64,000 nt of DNA, taken from NCBI GenBank assembly GCA_963730225.1, contig CAVSQX010000004.1, positions 1,116,001 to 1,180,000 on the forward strand. The letters run 5' to 3'. The stretch comes from CAVSQX01 sp963730225 (GTDB lineage: Bacteria; Planctomycetota; Phycisphaerae; Tepidisphaerales; Tepidisphaeraceae). Made by a program: the position numbers and the translations under genes. Below the pieces are notes generated by a model. That model made no database searches. It was given only the letters and a program-made list of their open reading frames with translations, and had not been told where the DNA came from. Position 1 is the stretch's first letter. Each line of letters starts with the position of its first letter. Shown piece by piece: positions 44,889 through 53,574 of the stretch.

Positions 44889-46241
44889 ATGGAGATCGAT
44901 TCCAAGCTGACTGCTCAGGATCTCAAAGCGGCCGTGGCGCGCGTGCTTGCGTCGGCGGGGAGGAAAGTTCGGCTGCTGGATCGGGCGTGGGAGGAGTCGC
45001 GCGGCACGCCGGTTTTCACGGTGGAGGGGAAATACACGTCGCGCGGATGGACGGAATGGACGCAGGGATTTCAGTACGGGTGCGCGATTCTGGCGTTCGA
45101 CGGCGGCGGCGATGGCGAGCTGCTGGAATTGGGGCGGCGGAAAACGCGCGAGCGGATGTCGGGGCACCTGACTCATGTCGGCGTGCACGATCATGGGTTC
45201 AACAACATCTCGACGTACGGAAATCTGCGGCGGTTGATGCGCGAGGGAAGAATTCCGCAAAACGCGGCGGAGATGGAATTTTACGAGCTGGCGATCAAAG
45301 TCAGCGGGGCGGTGCAGGCGAATCGATGGGCGACGACGAGCGACGGCGGGGGATATATTTATTCGTTCAACGGGCCGCACTCGCTGTTTGTCGACACGAT
45401 ACGCACGCTGCGGGTTCTGGGGCTGGCTCATCAGTTGGGGCAGGTGCTGATGGGGGAAAACGATGTGACGATTTCGCTGCTGGATCGGTTGATCGCGCAT
45501 GGGCAGACGACGGCCCGGTACAACATTTATTTTGGCCAGGGGCGCGATATTTACGATTTGCCGGAGCGGCGTGGGCGGACGGCTCATGAGACGATCTTCA
45601 ATCGGAATGACGGGCGGTTTCGGTGTCCGAATTCGCAGCAGGGGTATTCGCCGTTCAGCACGTGGACGCGCGGGCTGGCGTGGGCGGTGCTGGGGTTTGC
45701 GGAGCAGTTGGAATTTCTTTCGCATCTGAAATCGCCGGCCGAGACGCTGAAGATTTTCGAGGATGCGGCCCGGGCGACGGCGGATTTTTATGTTCATCAG
45801 GCGAGCGCGGCCGACGGGGTTCCGTATTGGGATACCGGCGCGCCGAATCTGCATCGGCTGGGGGATTGGCAGCGCCGGGCGGCCGAGCCTTTCAATGATT
45901 TTGAGCCGGTGGATTCGAGTGCGGCGGCGATCGGGGCGCAGGGATTGCTGCGGTTAGGAAAATATCTGGGCCAAGGCGAGGGAGACAAATATCGGCAGGC
46001 GGGATTAACGGTCGCCAGAACGCTTTTCGGCGAGCCGTATCTGTCGGAAAGTGCGCAGCATCAGGGGTTGCTGCTGCATTCGGTTTACCATCGTCCCAAC
46101 GGATGGGATTACATTCCGGCGGGGCGAAAAGTTCCGTGCGGGGAATCGAGCTTGTGGGGGGATTATCATGCGATCGAGCTGGCGGTTTTGATTCAGAGAT
46201 TGGCCGATGCATCGCGGCCGTATTACACATTCTTCAACTGA
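44889..46241 (+). CDS. GH88-like unsaturated glucuronyl hydrolase
   Basis: This 450-residue alpha/alpha-barrel glycosidase has SHLTHVGVHDHGFNN-type, NDVTISLLDRLIAHGQTTARYNIYFGQG and QQGYSPFSTWTRGLAWAVLGFAEQLEFL stretches, and ends WGDYHAIELAVLIQRLAD. Together these match glycoside hydrolase family 88 (removal of unsaturated uronic acid from oligosaccharides). The start at ATG 44889 gives MEIDSKLTAQD. No signal peptide is present, so it should act in the cytoplasm. It is followed after a single base by a GH27 gene, so the two likely act on the same imported or periplasmic glycan. Confidence 0.78.
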   Translation: MEIDSKLTAQDLKAAVARVLASAGRKVRLLDRAWEESRGTPVFTVEGKYTSRGWTEWTQGFQYGCAILAFDGGGDGELLELGRRKTRERMSGHLTHVGVHDHGFNNISTYGNLRRLMREGRIPQNAAEMEFYELAIKVSGAVQANRWATTSDGGGYIYSFNGPHSLFVDTIRTLRVLGLAHQLGQVLMGENDVTISLLDRLIAHGQTTARYNIYFGQGRDIYDLPERRGRTAHETIFNRNDGRFRCPNSQQGYSPFSTWTRGLAWAVLGFAEQLEFLSHLKSPAETLKIFEDAARATADFYVHQASAADGVPYWDTGAPNLHRLGDWQRRAAEPFNDFEPVDSSAAAIGAQGLLRLGKYLGQGEGDKYRQAGLTVARTLFGEPYLSESAQHQGLLLHSVYHRPNGWDYIPAGRKVPCGESSLWGDYHAIELAVLIQRLADASRPYYTFFN

Positions 46242-46242
46242 A

Positions 46243-47574
46243 ATGATTTACAGGATCGCACTGCTTATCGGATTCGTGACGGCTGCGGCGTTTGCGCAGA
46301 ACCCGGTGGCGTCCACGCCGCCGATGGGGTGGAACAGTTATGATTCGTTCGGCGACAGCGTCACGGAAGCGGAAGTGATGGCGAACGCCGACTACATGAA
46401 GGAGCATCTGCTTTCGCATGGATATCAATATGTCGTCGTCGATTTTCGGTGGTACGACCCGGGGGCGCACAGTGGGAATCCGGTGGATCGGACGGGGGCG
46501 AAGCTGGAGATGGATTCGCATGGGCGATTGCAGCCGGCGCCGAATCGATTTCCCTCGGCGGCGGGCGGCAAGGGATTTGGCCCGCTGGCGGAGCAGATTC
46601 ATTCGATGGGATTGAAGTTCGGCATTCACATCATGCGGGGGATTCCGCGCTGGGCGGTGAAACTGAATGATCCGATCGACGGCAGCTCGTTCAAAGCGCT
46701 GGATGCGGCGAATTTGTTCAGCACCTGCGTGTGGTGCGGGGATATGTTCGGCGTGGACGCAACGACGCGGGCCGGGCAGGATTGGTACGATTCGATTTTC
46801 CGGCAGTATGCCCAGTGGGGTGTGGATTTCGTGAAGGTGGACGATCTGTCGCGGCCGTACAGCGGCGGGGAAATTGAAGCGATTCGCAAGGCGATCGACC
46901 GCAGCGGAAGGCCGATGGTTTTTTCGACCTCGCCGGGGGAAACGCCGATCGGGCAGGCGCGGAACATCGCGGCGAATGCGAATATGTGGCGGGTGTCGGA
47001 TGATTTCTGGGATCAATGGCGATTTCTCGATCACGCGTTCGATCTGGCGTTCCGCTGGCAGGGCGTCGGCGGGAGCGGGCATTGGCCGGATTTGGATATG
47101 ATTCCGCTGGGGCACATCGCGCTGCGGAGCATCGGGCCGCCGCGGATGACGCGGTTCACGAAGGATGAGCAGCGGATGCTGATGTCGATGTGGGCGCTGT
47201 TTCCTTCGCCGCTGATGCTGGGGATGAATCTGCCGGATAACGATCCGGCGACGCTGGAGCTGCTGACCAACGACGCGGTGCTGGCGGTGAATCAGGACGC
47301 GGCGGGGAATGCGGCCCGGCGCGCGGCGGCGGATCGGCAGACGGGGACGGAAATTTGGGCGAAAAAATTGAGCAGCGGAGATTTGGCGGTTGGATTGTTC
47401 AATCGCGGTTCACGAGAACAGAAGATCACGTTGAACGGCAAGGATGTCGATCTGAGCGGCGCGTTTTCGTGTCATGATTTGTGGAATGGAACGGACACGA
47501 AAGCGGACGGATCCATGATATTCAGCGTGCCGAGCCACGGGGCGGTATTGGTGCGGGTCAAAAGCGTTCAGTGA
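46243..47574 (+). CDS. GH27-like alpha-galactosidase, secreted
   Basis: This 443-residue enzyme has a signal peptide (MIYRIALLIGFVTAAAFAQN) and the GH27 start PPMGWNSYDSFG. The nucleophile Asp lies in FVKVDDLSRPY and the acid/base Asp in RVSDDFWDQW. The end has a small beta domain (LAVGLFNRGSREQKITLNG) usual in the family. It probably removes alpha-galactose (or alpha-N-acetylgalactosamine) from plant or surface glycans outside the cytoplasm. It starts one base after the stop of the GH88-like gene. Confidence 0.85.
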   Translation: MIYRIALLIGFVTAAAFAQNPVASTPPMGWNSYDSFGDSVTEAEVMANADYMKEHLLSHGYQYVVVDFRWYDPGAHSGNPVDRTGAKLEMDSHGRLQPAPNRFPSAAGGKGFGPLAEQIHSMGLKFGIHIMRGIPRWAVKLNDPIDGSSFKALDAANLFSTCVWCGDMFGVDATTRAGQDWYDSIFRQYAQWGVDFVKVDDLSRPYSGGEIEAIRKAIDRSGRPMVFSTSPGETPIGQARNIAANANMWRVSDDFWDQWRFLDHAFDLAFRWQGVGGSGHWPDLDMIPLGHIALRSIGPPRMTRFTKDEQRMLMSMWALFPSPLMLGMNLPDNDPATLELLTNDAVLAVNQDAAGNAARRAAADRQTGTEIWAKKLSSGDLAVGLFNRGSREQKITLNGKDVDLSGAFSCHDLWNGTDTKADGSMIFSVPSHGAVLVRVKSVQ

Positions 47575-47583
47575 AAACGCAGA

Positions 47584-47626
47584 ACCCTCACCCTAACCCT
47601 CTCCCGGAGTACCGGGCGAGGGGACC
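47584..47626. repeat. Widespread intergenic CCCTCACCCTAACCCTCTCCC-type element
   Basis: A sequence of the form CCCTCACCCTAACCCTCTCCCG with a nested CCCGG-AGTA-CCGGG hairpin lies between the convergent GH27 and clpX genes. Elements of this wording recur in intergenic regions of many GC-rich bacteria. Here it may double as a transcription stop. Confidence 0.5.
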
Positions 47627-47649
47627 GGATTAAGGGCATGCCATCTTTG

Positions 47650-49041
47650 TCACGCCGATTCTTTTCGGCGTTCGGGCTTGAGCTCGAAGAGGTGCTGGCG
47701 GCCTTCGACGATGTCCTGGGTGATGGTGTATTTCCCACCCTGTCCGTGATCGGGGAGCTTGTACATCAGATCGAGCATGATTTCTTCGCACACCGCTCGC
47801 AGAGCGCGGGCGCCGGTGTCGCGCTTCATGGCCCGCTCGGCGATCAGCTCCAACGCCGCGGGAGTGAATTCCAATTCGCTGCCCTCGATGCGGAAGAATT
47901 TCTGATATTGCTTGACCAGAGCGTTTTTTGGCTCGGTGAGAATGTTGATGAGCGTCTTGATGTCCAGCGGTTCGAGCGTGGCGACCAGCGGCAGGCGGCC
48001 GACGAACTCGGGAATCATGCCGAATTCGACCAGATCGTCGGGCTGAACCTGGGCCAGCACGTTGGCGCGATCGGAGGCGGATTCGCTGGGAGCGTTTTCG
48101 GCGTTGAAGCCGATTTGCCGCTTGCCGAGGCGCTTGCGGATGATGTCTTCGAGGCCGACGAACGTTCCGCCGCAGATGAAGAGAATCTGCGAGGTGTCCA
48201 TCTGGATGTATTGCTGCTCGGGATGTTTTCGGCCGCCCTGCGGGGGGATGTTGGCGACGGTGCCTTCGAGCATTTTCAACAGGGCCTGCTGCACGCCTTC
48301 ACCGCTGACATCGCGGGTGATGGAGACGTTGCCGCTGGTCTTGCCGATTTTGTCGATCTCGTCGATGTAGACGATTCCGCGCTGGGCGGCTTCGAGATCG
48401 TAGTCGGCGTTTTGAAGAAGCTTGAGGAGAATGTTCTCGACGTCTTCGCCGACGTAGCCGGCTTCGGTGAGGGTGGTGGCGTCGCCGATGGCGAAGGGAA
48501 CGTTGAGAATTCGGGCGAGCGTCTTGGCCAGCAGCGTTTTGCCGCTGCCGGTGGGGCCGATCAGGAGCACGTTGCTCTTGTCGATCTCGATATCATCTTT
48601 AACGGTGCCGGTCGGGGGATTGGGATTGGCGGCGTCGCCGGGAGCCGGCTCCTGGGTGGTCAGTCGCTTGTAATGATTGTGGACGGCGACGGAGAGGGCC
48701 TTCTTGGCGTAGCCCTGGCCGACGACGTATTGATCGAGAAATTCCTTGATCTGCCGGGGGCTGGGAATGGTGGTGAACAGCGGGGCGGCGCTGGTCATCT
48801 TGCGTTTTTCCTGGCGGATGATGTTGTGAGCCAGATCGACGCAGTTGGCGCAGATGTAGACGTCGCTGGGGCCTTCGACCATGGGCCCGACATCGCGCGA
48901 GCTCTTGCCGCAGAAGCTGCAGGTGGTGACACGACGGCCGCGGAATCCACCGGGGGGATTCGAGCCGCCGCCACCGCCGTTGCCGCCGTTGCCTGGGGGT
49001 TGTTGACCGCCGCCGTTGCCTGGGCGAGTTGGGTTGGGCAT
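47650..49041 (-). CDS. clpX: ATP-dependent Clp protease ATP-binding subunit ClpX
   Basis: This 463-residue unfoldase feeds proteins into ClpP. It has an N-terminal zinc finger (Cys41, Cys44, Cys64, Cys67), Walker A (GPTGSGKT, 162-169), Walker B (IVYIDEIDKIG), sensor and Arg-finger regions (TGARALRAVCEE), and the ClpP-docking loop IGF in KRQIGFNAEN. Before the zinc finger is an unusual Gly/Pro/Asn-rich stretch of about 35 residues. ClpP is not encoded nearby. The start is ATG 49039-49041. Confidence 0.93.
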   Translation of the reverse strand: MPNPTRPGNGGGQQPPGNGGNGGGGGSNPPGGFRGRRVTTCSFCGKSSRDVGPMVEGPSDVYICANCVDLAHNIIRQEKRKMTSAAPLFTTIPSPRQIKEFLDQYVVGQGYAKKALSVAVHNHYKRLTTQEPAPGDAANPNPPTGTVKDDIEIDKSNVLLIGPTGSGKTLLAKTLARILNVPFAIGDATTLTEAGYVGEDVENILLKLLQNADYDLEAAQRGIVYIDEIDKIGKTSGNVSITRDVSGEGVQQALLKMLEGTVANIPPQGGRKHPEQQYIQMDTSQILFICGGTFVGLEDIIRKRLGKRQIGFNAENAPSESASDRANVLAQVQPDDLVEFGMIPEFVGRLPLVATLEPLDIKTLINILTEPKNALVKQYQKFFRIEGSELEFTPAALELIAERAMKRDTGARALRAVCEEIMLDLMYKLPDHGQGGKYTITQDIVEGRQHLFELKPERRKESA

Positions 49042-49269
49042 CGACTCGTTTCCTTACAAATCGTCTGTTTCTATTATACGTCTTTCGGTTCGATTCGATC
49101 GCGCCATCAGCGGGCGATCGAATCGATCCCGATCCGCGTTGGCAATGCCGGCCGCCGCACAATTATCGAACAGCGGACGGTCGCGACTTGACGACAAAAC
49201 GATTCTCGCCGCGACGGTTGCCGGTGAAGTATCTTAATCTCCAGCGGCGTGAAAATGGAAACGAGAAAT
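49042..49269. other. Spacer between clpX and the SHOCT-like gene
   Basis: This 228-base gap shows no credible open frame and no recognisable RNA gene. It should hold the clpX promoter on the minus strand. I could not assign boxes with confidence. Confidence 0.3.
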
Positions 49270-49617
49270 TCACTTTATTTCGGCGTCGGCGGGTCCGGAT
49301 AAAGAAGCGTCCGAATTGCGTGGCGGCCGTGCCAGCGGATCGGGAAGCTTCTCGGTAATGAGTTTGGCCGAGGAGACGATCTTTTCGCGGGCGATGTCGT
49401 ATTCGGCCTGGGTGAGCTTTCCGCTGCGGAGCAGATCGCGCAGGTCTCCGAGGGTGAAACCGCCGGGCGCGGGTTCGTCGGGTTGTTTGAGCCACCGTTT
49501 CAGCCGGCCGTAGCCAAAGTACGCGGCGATCATCAGAAGCAGAATGATCGCCGACCAGACCATGGCGCCGATGTAATCTACGGCGTCGGCCAACAGGCGG
49601 CAGAATTGCCAAAGCAT
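49270..49617 (-). CDS. Small SHOCT-like membrane protein
   Basis: This 115-residue protein has a membrane helix (MVWSAIILLLMIAAYFGYG), a basic juxtamembrane stretch and a short C-terminal helical motif (FTLGDLRDLLRSGKLTQAEYDIAREKIV). That motif resembles SHOCT domains, where L(K/R)xLxxxGxITxxEFxxxKxxLL is typical. Its function is unknown. It is upstream of clpX on the same strand but 228 bases away. Confidence 0.6.
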   Translation of the reverse strand: MLWQFCRLLADAVDYIGAMVWSAIILLLMIAAYFGYGRLKRWLKQPDEPAPGGFTLGDLRDLLRSGKLTQAEYDIAREKIVSSAKLITEKLPDPLARPPRNSDASLSGPADAEIK

Positions 49618-49655
49618 GTATTGATGCTATGGATGCCCATGGAAGGGGTCAATGC

Positions 49656-49804
49656 GGGAAACTCGAAGAGCGAAATTCGAAATTCGAATCAATGACGAAT
49701 AACCAATGCTCAAATGATCAAACGCCCGGGAGACGGGCTCGCCGCTGCGGTCATTTGGACATTCGTCATTGATTTGAGTTTCGAATTTCGTACTTTGAGT
49801 TTCC
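49656..49804. repeat. Long imperfect inverted repeat, GAAATTCGAA family, copy 2
   Basis: Left arm 49656-49709 and right arm 49752-49804 pair with roughly 85% identity by eye. The spacer between them is about 40 bases and contains its own CCCGGGAGACGGG hairpin. It is the same family as 30791-30913. It lies between the SHOCT-like gene and xseB, which are divergent. Confidence 0.7.
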
Positions 49805-49845
49805 TGCAGATTTCCCCGGCCGGCTCCCAAGCTATAATCCCAACC

Positions 49846-50094
49846 ATGTCCAAAAAGCAGATTCCGCCCAAAAGCTTCGAGGCCGCTCTGGAAGAGTTAG
49901 AGAAGATTCTGGCTGAAATGGAGGCCGGGCAGATCGGGCTGGAGGAAAATCTGGTCCGATTCGAGCGGGGGACTTTTCTCATCCAGCACTGTCGCGGCGT
50001 ACTGAGCAACGCGGAAAAACAAATCGAATTGCTTTCCAAAGCACCGGATGGCGGGTTGGAGAGCGAGCCGATGGATGTGGAGCCGGGGCAATGA
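49846..50094 (+). CDS. xseB: Exodeoxyribonuclease VII small subunit
   Basis: This 82-residue protein has the XseB pattern SFEAALEELEKILAEMEAGQIGLEENLVRFERG. The large subunit XseA is not in the window. The small subunit is needed for activity on single-stranded DNA ends. The stop overlaps the polyprenyl synthase start by four bases (ATGA). The xseB-ispA order is common in bacteria. Confidence 0.88.
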   Translation: MSKKQIPPKSFEAALEELEKILAEMEAGQIGLEENLVRFERGTFLIQHCRGVLSNAEKQIELLSKAPDGGLESEPMDVEPGQ

Positions 50095-51014
50095 GCGAGG
50101 ACGCTTCTGCCAACTCCGCGCTGGAATTGCTCGCACGGCATGGGCGTCGACTTCAGGAATATCTGCTTGAAATCGTCGCCCGCCAGTCGGCCGCGCCGCC
50201 GCGGTTGATGGAATCGATTCAGTACAGCCTCATGGCCGGCGGAAAGCGGCTGCGGCCGGCGCTGATTCTCGAATGCTGCCATGCCTGCATGCTTGCCAAT
50301 CCCCAGATCCATTCGGGCAAGGCACAGACGTCGGCGCTGGCGGCGGCGGCGGCGATGGAATTCATTCACACGTTTTCGCTGGTGCACGATGATCTGCCGG
50401 CCATGGACGACGACGATCTTCGCCGTGGACGTCCGACCAATCATAGAATCTTCGGGGAAGCGATGGCGGTGTTGGCGGGGGATGCGATGGTGACCATGGC
50501 GTTTGAAATTCTCGCCACGGATGCCGATCCGAAAGTCGCCGTGCAACTGATCGGGGAACTATCCCGCGGGGCCGGGCCGCAGGGAATGATCGGTGGACAG
50601 GTGCTGGACATTGAAGGGGAAGAAAAAAAGTTGAGCTTGAGCGAGCTTCAGCAGATTCATCGGATGAAAACCGGGGCGTTGCTGACGGCGTCGTGCCGGC
50701 TGGGAGCGATCGCGGCATCGGCGAGCGAAGGGATCATGTTTGCCGTCACGGAATTCGGGCGACATCTGGGATTGGCGTTTCAAATCATCGACGATGTGCT
50801 GGATGTGACGAGCACGCCGGAGCAGATGGGCAAGGCGACGGGCAAAGATGCGGCCAGCGGAAAGAACACGTATCCGGGGTTGATCGGATTGGAAGCGAGC
50901 CAGCAGGAAGCCGAGCGGCAGCTAGGTTTGGCGATCGAGGCGATCGCTTCGCTGGGTCCGGGTGGACAGGGGCTGCGAGATTTGGCTCGGTTCGTAGTTG
51001 AGCGAAAAGCGTGA
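50091..51014 (+). CDS. ispA: Polyprenyl diphosphate synthase (farnesyl/geranylgeranyl type)
   Basis: This 307-residue prenyltransferase condenses isopentenyl and allylic diphosphates. The first Asp-rich motif is HDDLPAMDDDDLRRGRPTNH (from residue 99) and the second is IIDDVLDVTS (from about residue 227). The chain-length region before the first motif has FIHTFSLVHDD. It fits the IspA type, making C15 precursors of quinones and undecaprenyl carriers. It overlaps both its neighbours by four bases, so translation of the three genes is coupled. Confidence 0.88.
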   Translation: MSEDASANSALELLARHGRRLQEYLLEIVARQSAAPPRLMESIQYSLMAGGKRLRPALILECCHACMLANPQIHSGKAQTSALAAAAAMEFIHTFSLVHDDLPAMDDDDLRRGRPTNHRIFGEAMAVLAGDAMVTMAFEILATDADPKVAVQLIGELSRGAGPQGMIGGQVLDIEGEEKKLSLSELQQIHRMKTGALLTASCRLGAIAASASEGIMFAVTEFGRHLGLAFQIIDDVLDVTSTPEQMGKATGKDAASGKNTYPGLIGLEASQQEAERQLGLAIEAIASLGPGGQGLRDLARFVVERKA

Positions 51015-52153
51015 AGGTGGCGTTGGTCATACTTCACGCCGATGCCGCGGTCGGCGGGGCGGAGCGATACACGATCGATCTGGCCCAGGCGCTTTCCGGC
51101 CGTAGCCATGATGTGTCGGTTCTGGCGGCAACGGTCGGCTCGGGTCTGCCCGGTGAAATCCGTCAAGTCGCCCTGCCGACGCGGCGTGCGGGCCGGCTGG
51201 ACCGATATCGGGGATTTCTGGAATCCCTGGACGCACATTTGGAGGAAAATCGGTATGACGTCGTGCACGCCATGCTGCCGGTGCGGCGATGTGATCTGTA
51301 TCATCCGCACGCAGGCATCGCCACCGAAGCGGTGATCGGCGGCGACTGGTCTTCCCGATTGGCCAACCGATTCAACCGAAAGCGGCAATTCACGGCGGCG
51401 GTGGAACGCAAGCTGCTGGAATCAGAACGCCCGCCGGTGGTGCTTTGTCTGTCGAACTATGTGAAGCGCACGCTCAGGCGGCACTATCCGAGGCTGGCGG
51501 AAGATCGGCAGATTACACTGCACAACGGAATCGATCTGGGGCGATTCGATCCCAGTTCTCGTCCCGATGCGGGCATCGCTCTGCGGAAACGGCTGGGCCT
51601 GGCGGCGGATCAGGTCGTCGGGCTGATGCTGGCACAGGATTTCGAAAGAAAAGGGCTGCGTCAGACCATCCAAGCGATGGCGCGCTTGAGCGACCCCAAG
51701 CCGGCACTTCTGGTGGCCGGCCGTGATGATCCGTCGGCGTACCAGCGGTTGGCGCGGGAGTTGGGCGTTGCGGAAATGATCCAGTTCGTCGGGCCGACGG
51801 ACGATGCCTATTCCTTCTACCGAGCCGCGGACTTTTTCGTCCTGCCGACACGACACGATCCTTGCAGTTTGGTGGTCCTGGAAGCGCTGGCCATGGGCGT
51901 TGGGGTCATCAGCAGCGTCTTCAACGGGGCCTGCGAAGTGATGGAAAGCGAGCGTCACGGGATCGTGCTGGATGATCCTCAGGATTTGGATGCTCTGACC
52001 GCTGCGTTGTCCACCATGCTCGACCCGAACCTTCGTCGGCAGTTCCGGGAGAACATATTGTCGCTTCGTCCCCGGCTGTCCCAGGATGCCCATGTGGACG
52101 CGATTGAACACATCTATCGCGGCGTCGGGGCCGATATATCAAATAACTGCTGA
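51011..52153 (+). CDS. GT4-family glycosyltransferase
   Basis: This 380-residue GT-B transferase starts at GTG 51011 (VKVALVILHADAAVGGAERYTID). It has the N-terminal loop with VGGAERYT, a middle LHNGIDLGRFDP, and the nucleotide-sugar site FYRAADFFVLPTRHDPCSLVVLEALAMG with the EX7E-type motif. Its layout resembles LPS-core glucosyltransferases of the WaaG type, so LPS or cell-surface glycan synthesis is likely. The acceptor is unknown. The GTGA overlap with the upstream stop implies coupled translation. Confidence 0.82.
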   Translation: MKVALVILHADAAVGGAERYTIDLAQALSGRSHDVSVLAATVGSGLPGEIRQVALPTRRAGRLDRYRGFLESLDAHLEENRYDVVHAMLPVRRCDLYHPHAGIATEAVIGGDWSSRLANRFNRKRQFTAAVERKLLESERPPVVLCLSNYVKRTLRRHYPRLAEDRQITLHNGIDLGRFDPSSRPDAGIALRKRLGLAADQVVGLMLAQDFERKGLRQTIQAMARLSDPKPALLVAGRDDPSAYQRLARELGVAEMIQFVGPTDDAYSFYRAADFFVLPTRHDPCSLVVLEALAMGVGVISSVFNGACEVMESERHGIVLDDPQDLDALTAALSTMLDPNLRRQFRENILSLRPRLSQDAHVDAIEHIYRGVGADISNNC

Positions 52154-52406
52154 CGCGGGTTGTTCGGCCAGGTATCCCAAAATCCTCTAATCGGCACACT
52201 TAGCCCAGTCTAGAATCGCACATAATATCGGACCACGAGCTGCACTTAAAAATTCTTTGTCAATTCCTCCAGAACCTGATACCGTAATGTCATCCAGCCG
52301 GTAGATTTACTGCTGCTTCGAGACATCTCGAAGCGAATAAATACCGCCGGTTGAGAGCGTGGTGGTTCGCCGATACATGTTCCGCGCCGGTTGTGGAAGG
52401 GCTGCT
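52154..52406. promoter_or_regulatory. Gap with a CTTCGAGA hairpin before a small exported protein
   Basis: A perfect 8-bp inverted repeat with a 2-base loop (CTTCGAGA-CA-TCTCGAAG, 52316-52333) stands about 75 bases upstream of the start of the small protein. The rest is AT-richer leader sequence without a supported open frame. The hairpin may be a regulator or transcript-stability element. No terminator T run follows it. Confidence 0.4.
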
Positions 52407-52700
52407 ATGCGAAGGTCGTTGGTACATTTTGTCATAGTCTCGATCGTGGTGGCATTGGGGGCGTTGTCCAAGGCGGCTCAGGCGGGTGTTGCTCCCGCTC
52501 CGCGCGTGAATGAGCCGATGCTTCAGCCCCTGCTCGATCCTGCTTCGAGCATGATGGCCGGCCGATCCGACTCGCACAATCTTCCCCAGCAGACCCCGGT
52601 TGAGCCGGTGCCGACGCCCACGGCGGTCAGCTCCGGACTGGTGGTTCTGGCCGCCATCGCCGGCGTGCGCATCTACCGCCGCATTCGCCTGGCCGCCTAA
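52407..52700 (+). CDS. Small exported protein with PEP-CTERM-like tail
   Basis: A signal peptide (SLVHFVIVSIVVALGALSKAAQAG) leads into a Pro-rich stretch and then VPTPTAVSSGLVVLAAIAGVRIYRRIR. This has the order of a PEP-CTERM signal (Pro-x-Pro, hydrophobic helix, basic end), with VPTP in place of VPEP. At 97 residues it is mostly sorting signals, with only about 45 residues in between. I chose ATG 52407. Two earlier in-frame starts exist (52359, 52377) but would lengthen the signal peptide's front. Confidence 0.55.
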   Translation: MRRSLVHFVIVSIVVALGALSKAAQAGVAPAPRVNEPMLQPLLDPASSMMAGRSDSHNLPQQTPVEPVPTPTAVSSGLVVLAAIAGVRIYRRIRLAA

Positions 52701-52706
52701 GCACAC

Positions 52707-53552
52707 ATGCCCAAGCGCCGCACGCTCCGGTGGCTACTCCGATTTGTCATTGGCCTGCTGATACTCCTGTTGATATCTGGTGGATATCTCTGGTGGAGCT
52801 ATCACGGCCCCCAAGGCGAAACTGAAATCTATCGGGGAATCTTCTACTCCTGCCTGCGTGTGCCCCAGGGCCCGCAAAGTGGTGGCCTGCTGCATCTGGT
52901 TCGAGCCGATTTGAACGCCCCCGGCGTTAATTTTTACATCACTCCGCTGGACCGGGCCGACGCGGCCAGCGGTTGGGAATATCGGCTGCGGCTGGTGCCT
53001 GGCGTGGTGCGTGAGCAGAACCTGGCGGCCGCCGTCAACGCCACGTTGTTCAAACTTGAGCCGCAGGTTCTGGGCTTTCCTGGTGATCGCGCCGATGGAT
53101 CGGAGACGCTGGTGGTCGATCACGTCGTGAATCACGTTGATCCCAACACCTATCTGCTCTGGTGGGACGACCAACTGATGGCCCACCTCGAGATTTCCAA
53201 GCCGCCGTCTGCCGATGTTCTGCGCCAAGCCAAATGGGCCGTCGGCGGACAGATGGCTCTGTTGATCGATGGAAAGGTGAACATGTGGGCAGGCCTGGCG
53301 CCCGATCATCGAACGATGATCGCCGCCGATCCGCAGAGGCGGCTGGTGTGGCTGGCGTGCTTCGATCGGGCCTCGTACAAATTTGCGGCACAAACGCTGG
53401 CGGATTTGGGAGCGAAAATCGGCGTGATGGTGGATGGGGGCAACTCGACATCGATGGCGATCGGCAAAGATTCGCGGGGCGTGCGGTCGGGGCGAGTGGT
53501 GGGCTGGCGGCCGGTTGCTAATGTCTTTGGATTCCGCGCCGATCCGATGTGA
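52707..53552 (+). CDS. Phosphodiester glycosidase (NAGPA-like) protein
   Basis: This 281-residue protein has an N-terminal membrane anchor (FVIGLLILLLISGGYLWW) and the NAGPA/DUF2233 fold: AAVNATLFKLEPQ, AVGGQMALLIDGKV, DHRTMIAADPQRR, the active-site stretch VDGGNSTSM, and RPVANVFGFRA. Such enzymes cleave sugar-phosphodiester bonds, for example in uncovering mannose-6-phosphate in eukaryotes or teichoic-type polymers in bacteria. It acts outside the cytoplasm. It follows the small PEP-CTERM-like gene by 6 bases. Confidence 0.8.
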   Translation: MPKRRTLRWLLRFVIGLLILLLISGGYLWWSYHGPQGETEIYRGIFYSCLRVPQGPQSGGLLHLVRADLNAPGVNFYITPLDRADAASGWEYRLRLVPGVVREQNLAAAVNATLFKLEPQVLGFPGDRADGSETLVVDHVVNHVDPNTYLLWWDDQLMAHLEISKPPSADVLRQAKWAVGGQMALLIDGKVNMWAGLAPDHRTMIAADPQRRLVWLACFDRASYKFAAQTLADLGAKIGVMVDGGNSTSMAIGKDSRGVRSGRVVGWRPVANVFGFRADPM

Positions 53553-53574
53553 GGCGATTCACCGCGATTTTGTG

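Noticed and set aside
47638..49191. Plus-strand open frame of 517 codons opposite clpX
   Set aside because: The minus-strand ClpX motifs are complete. The plus frame is a Gly/Asp/Val-rich complement.
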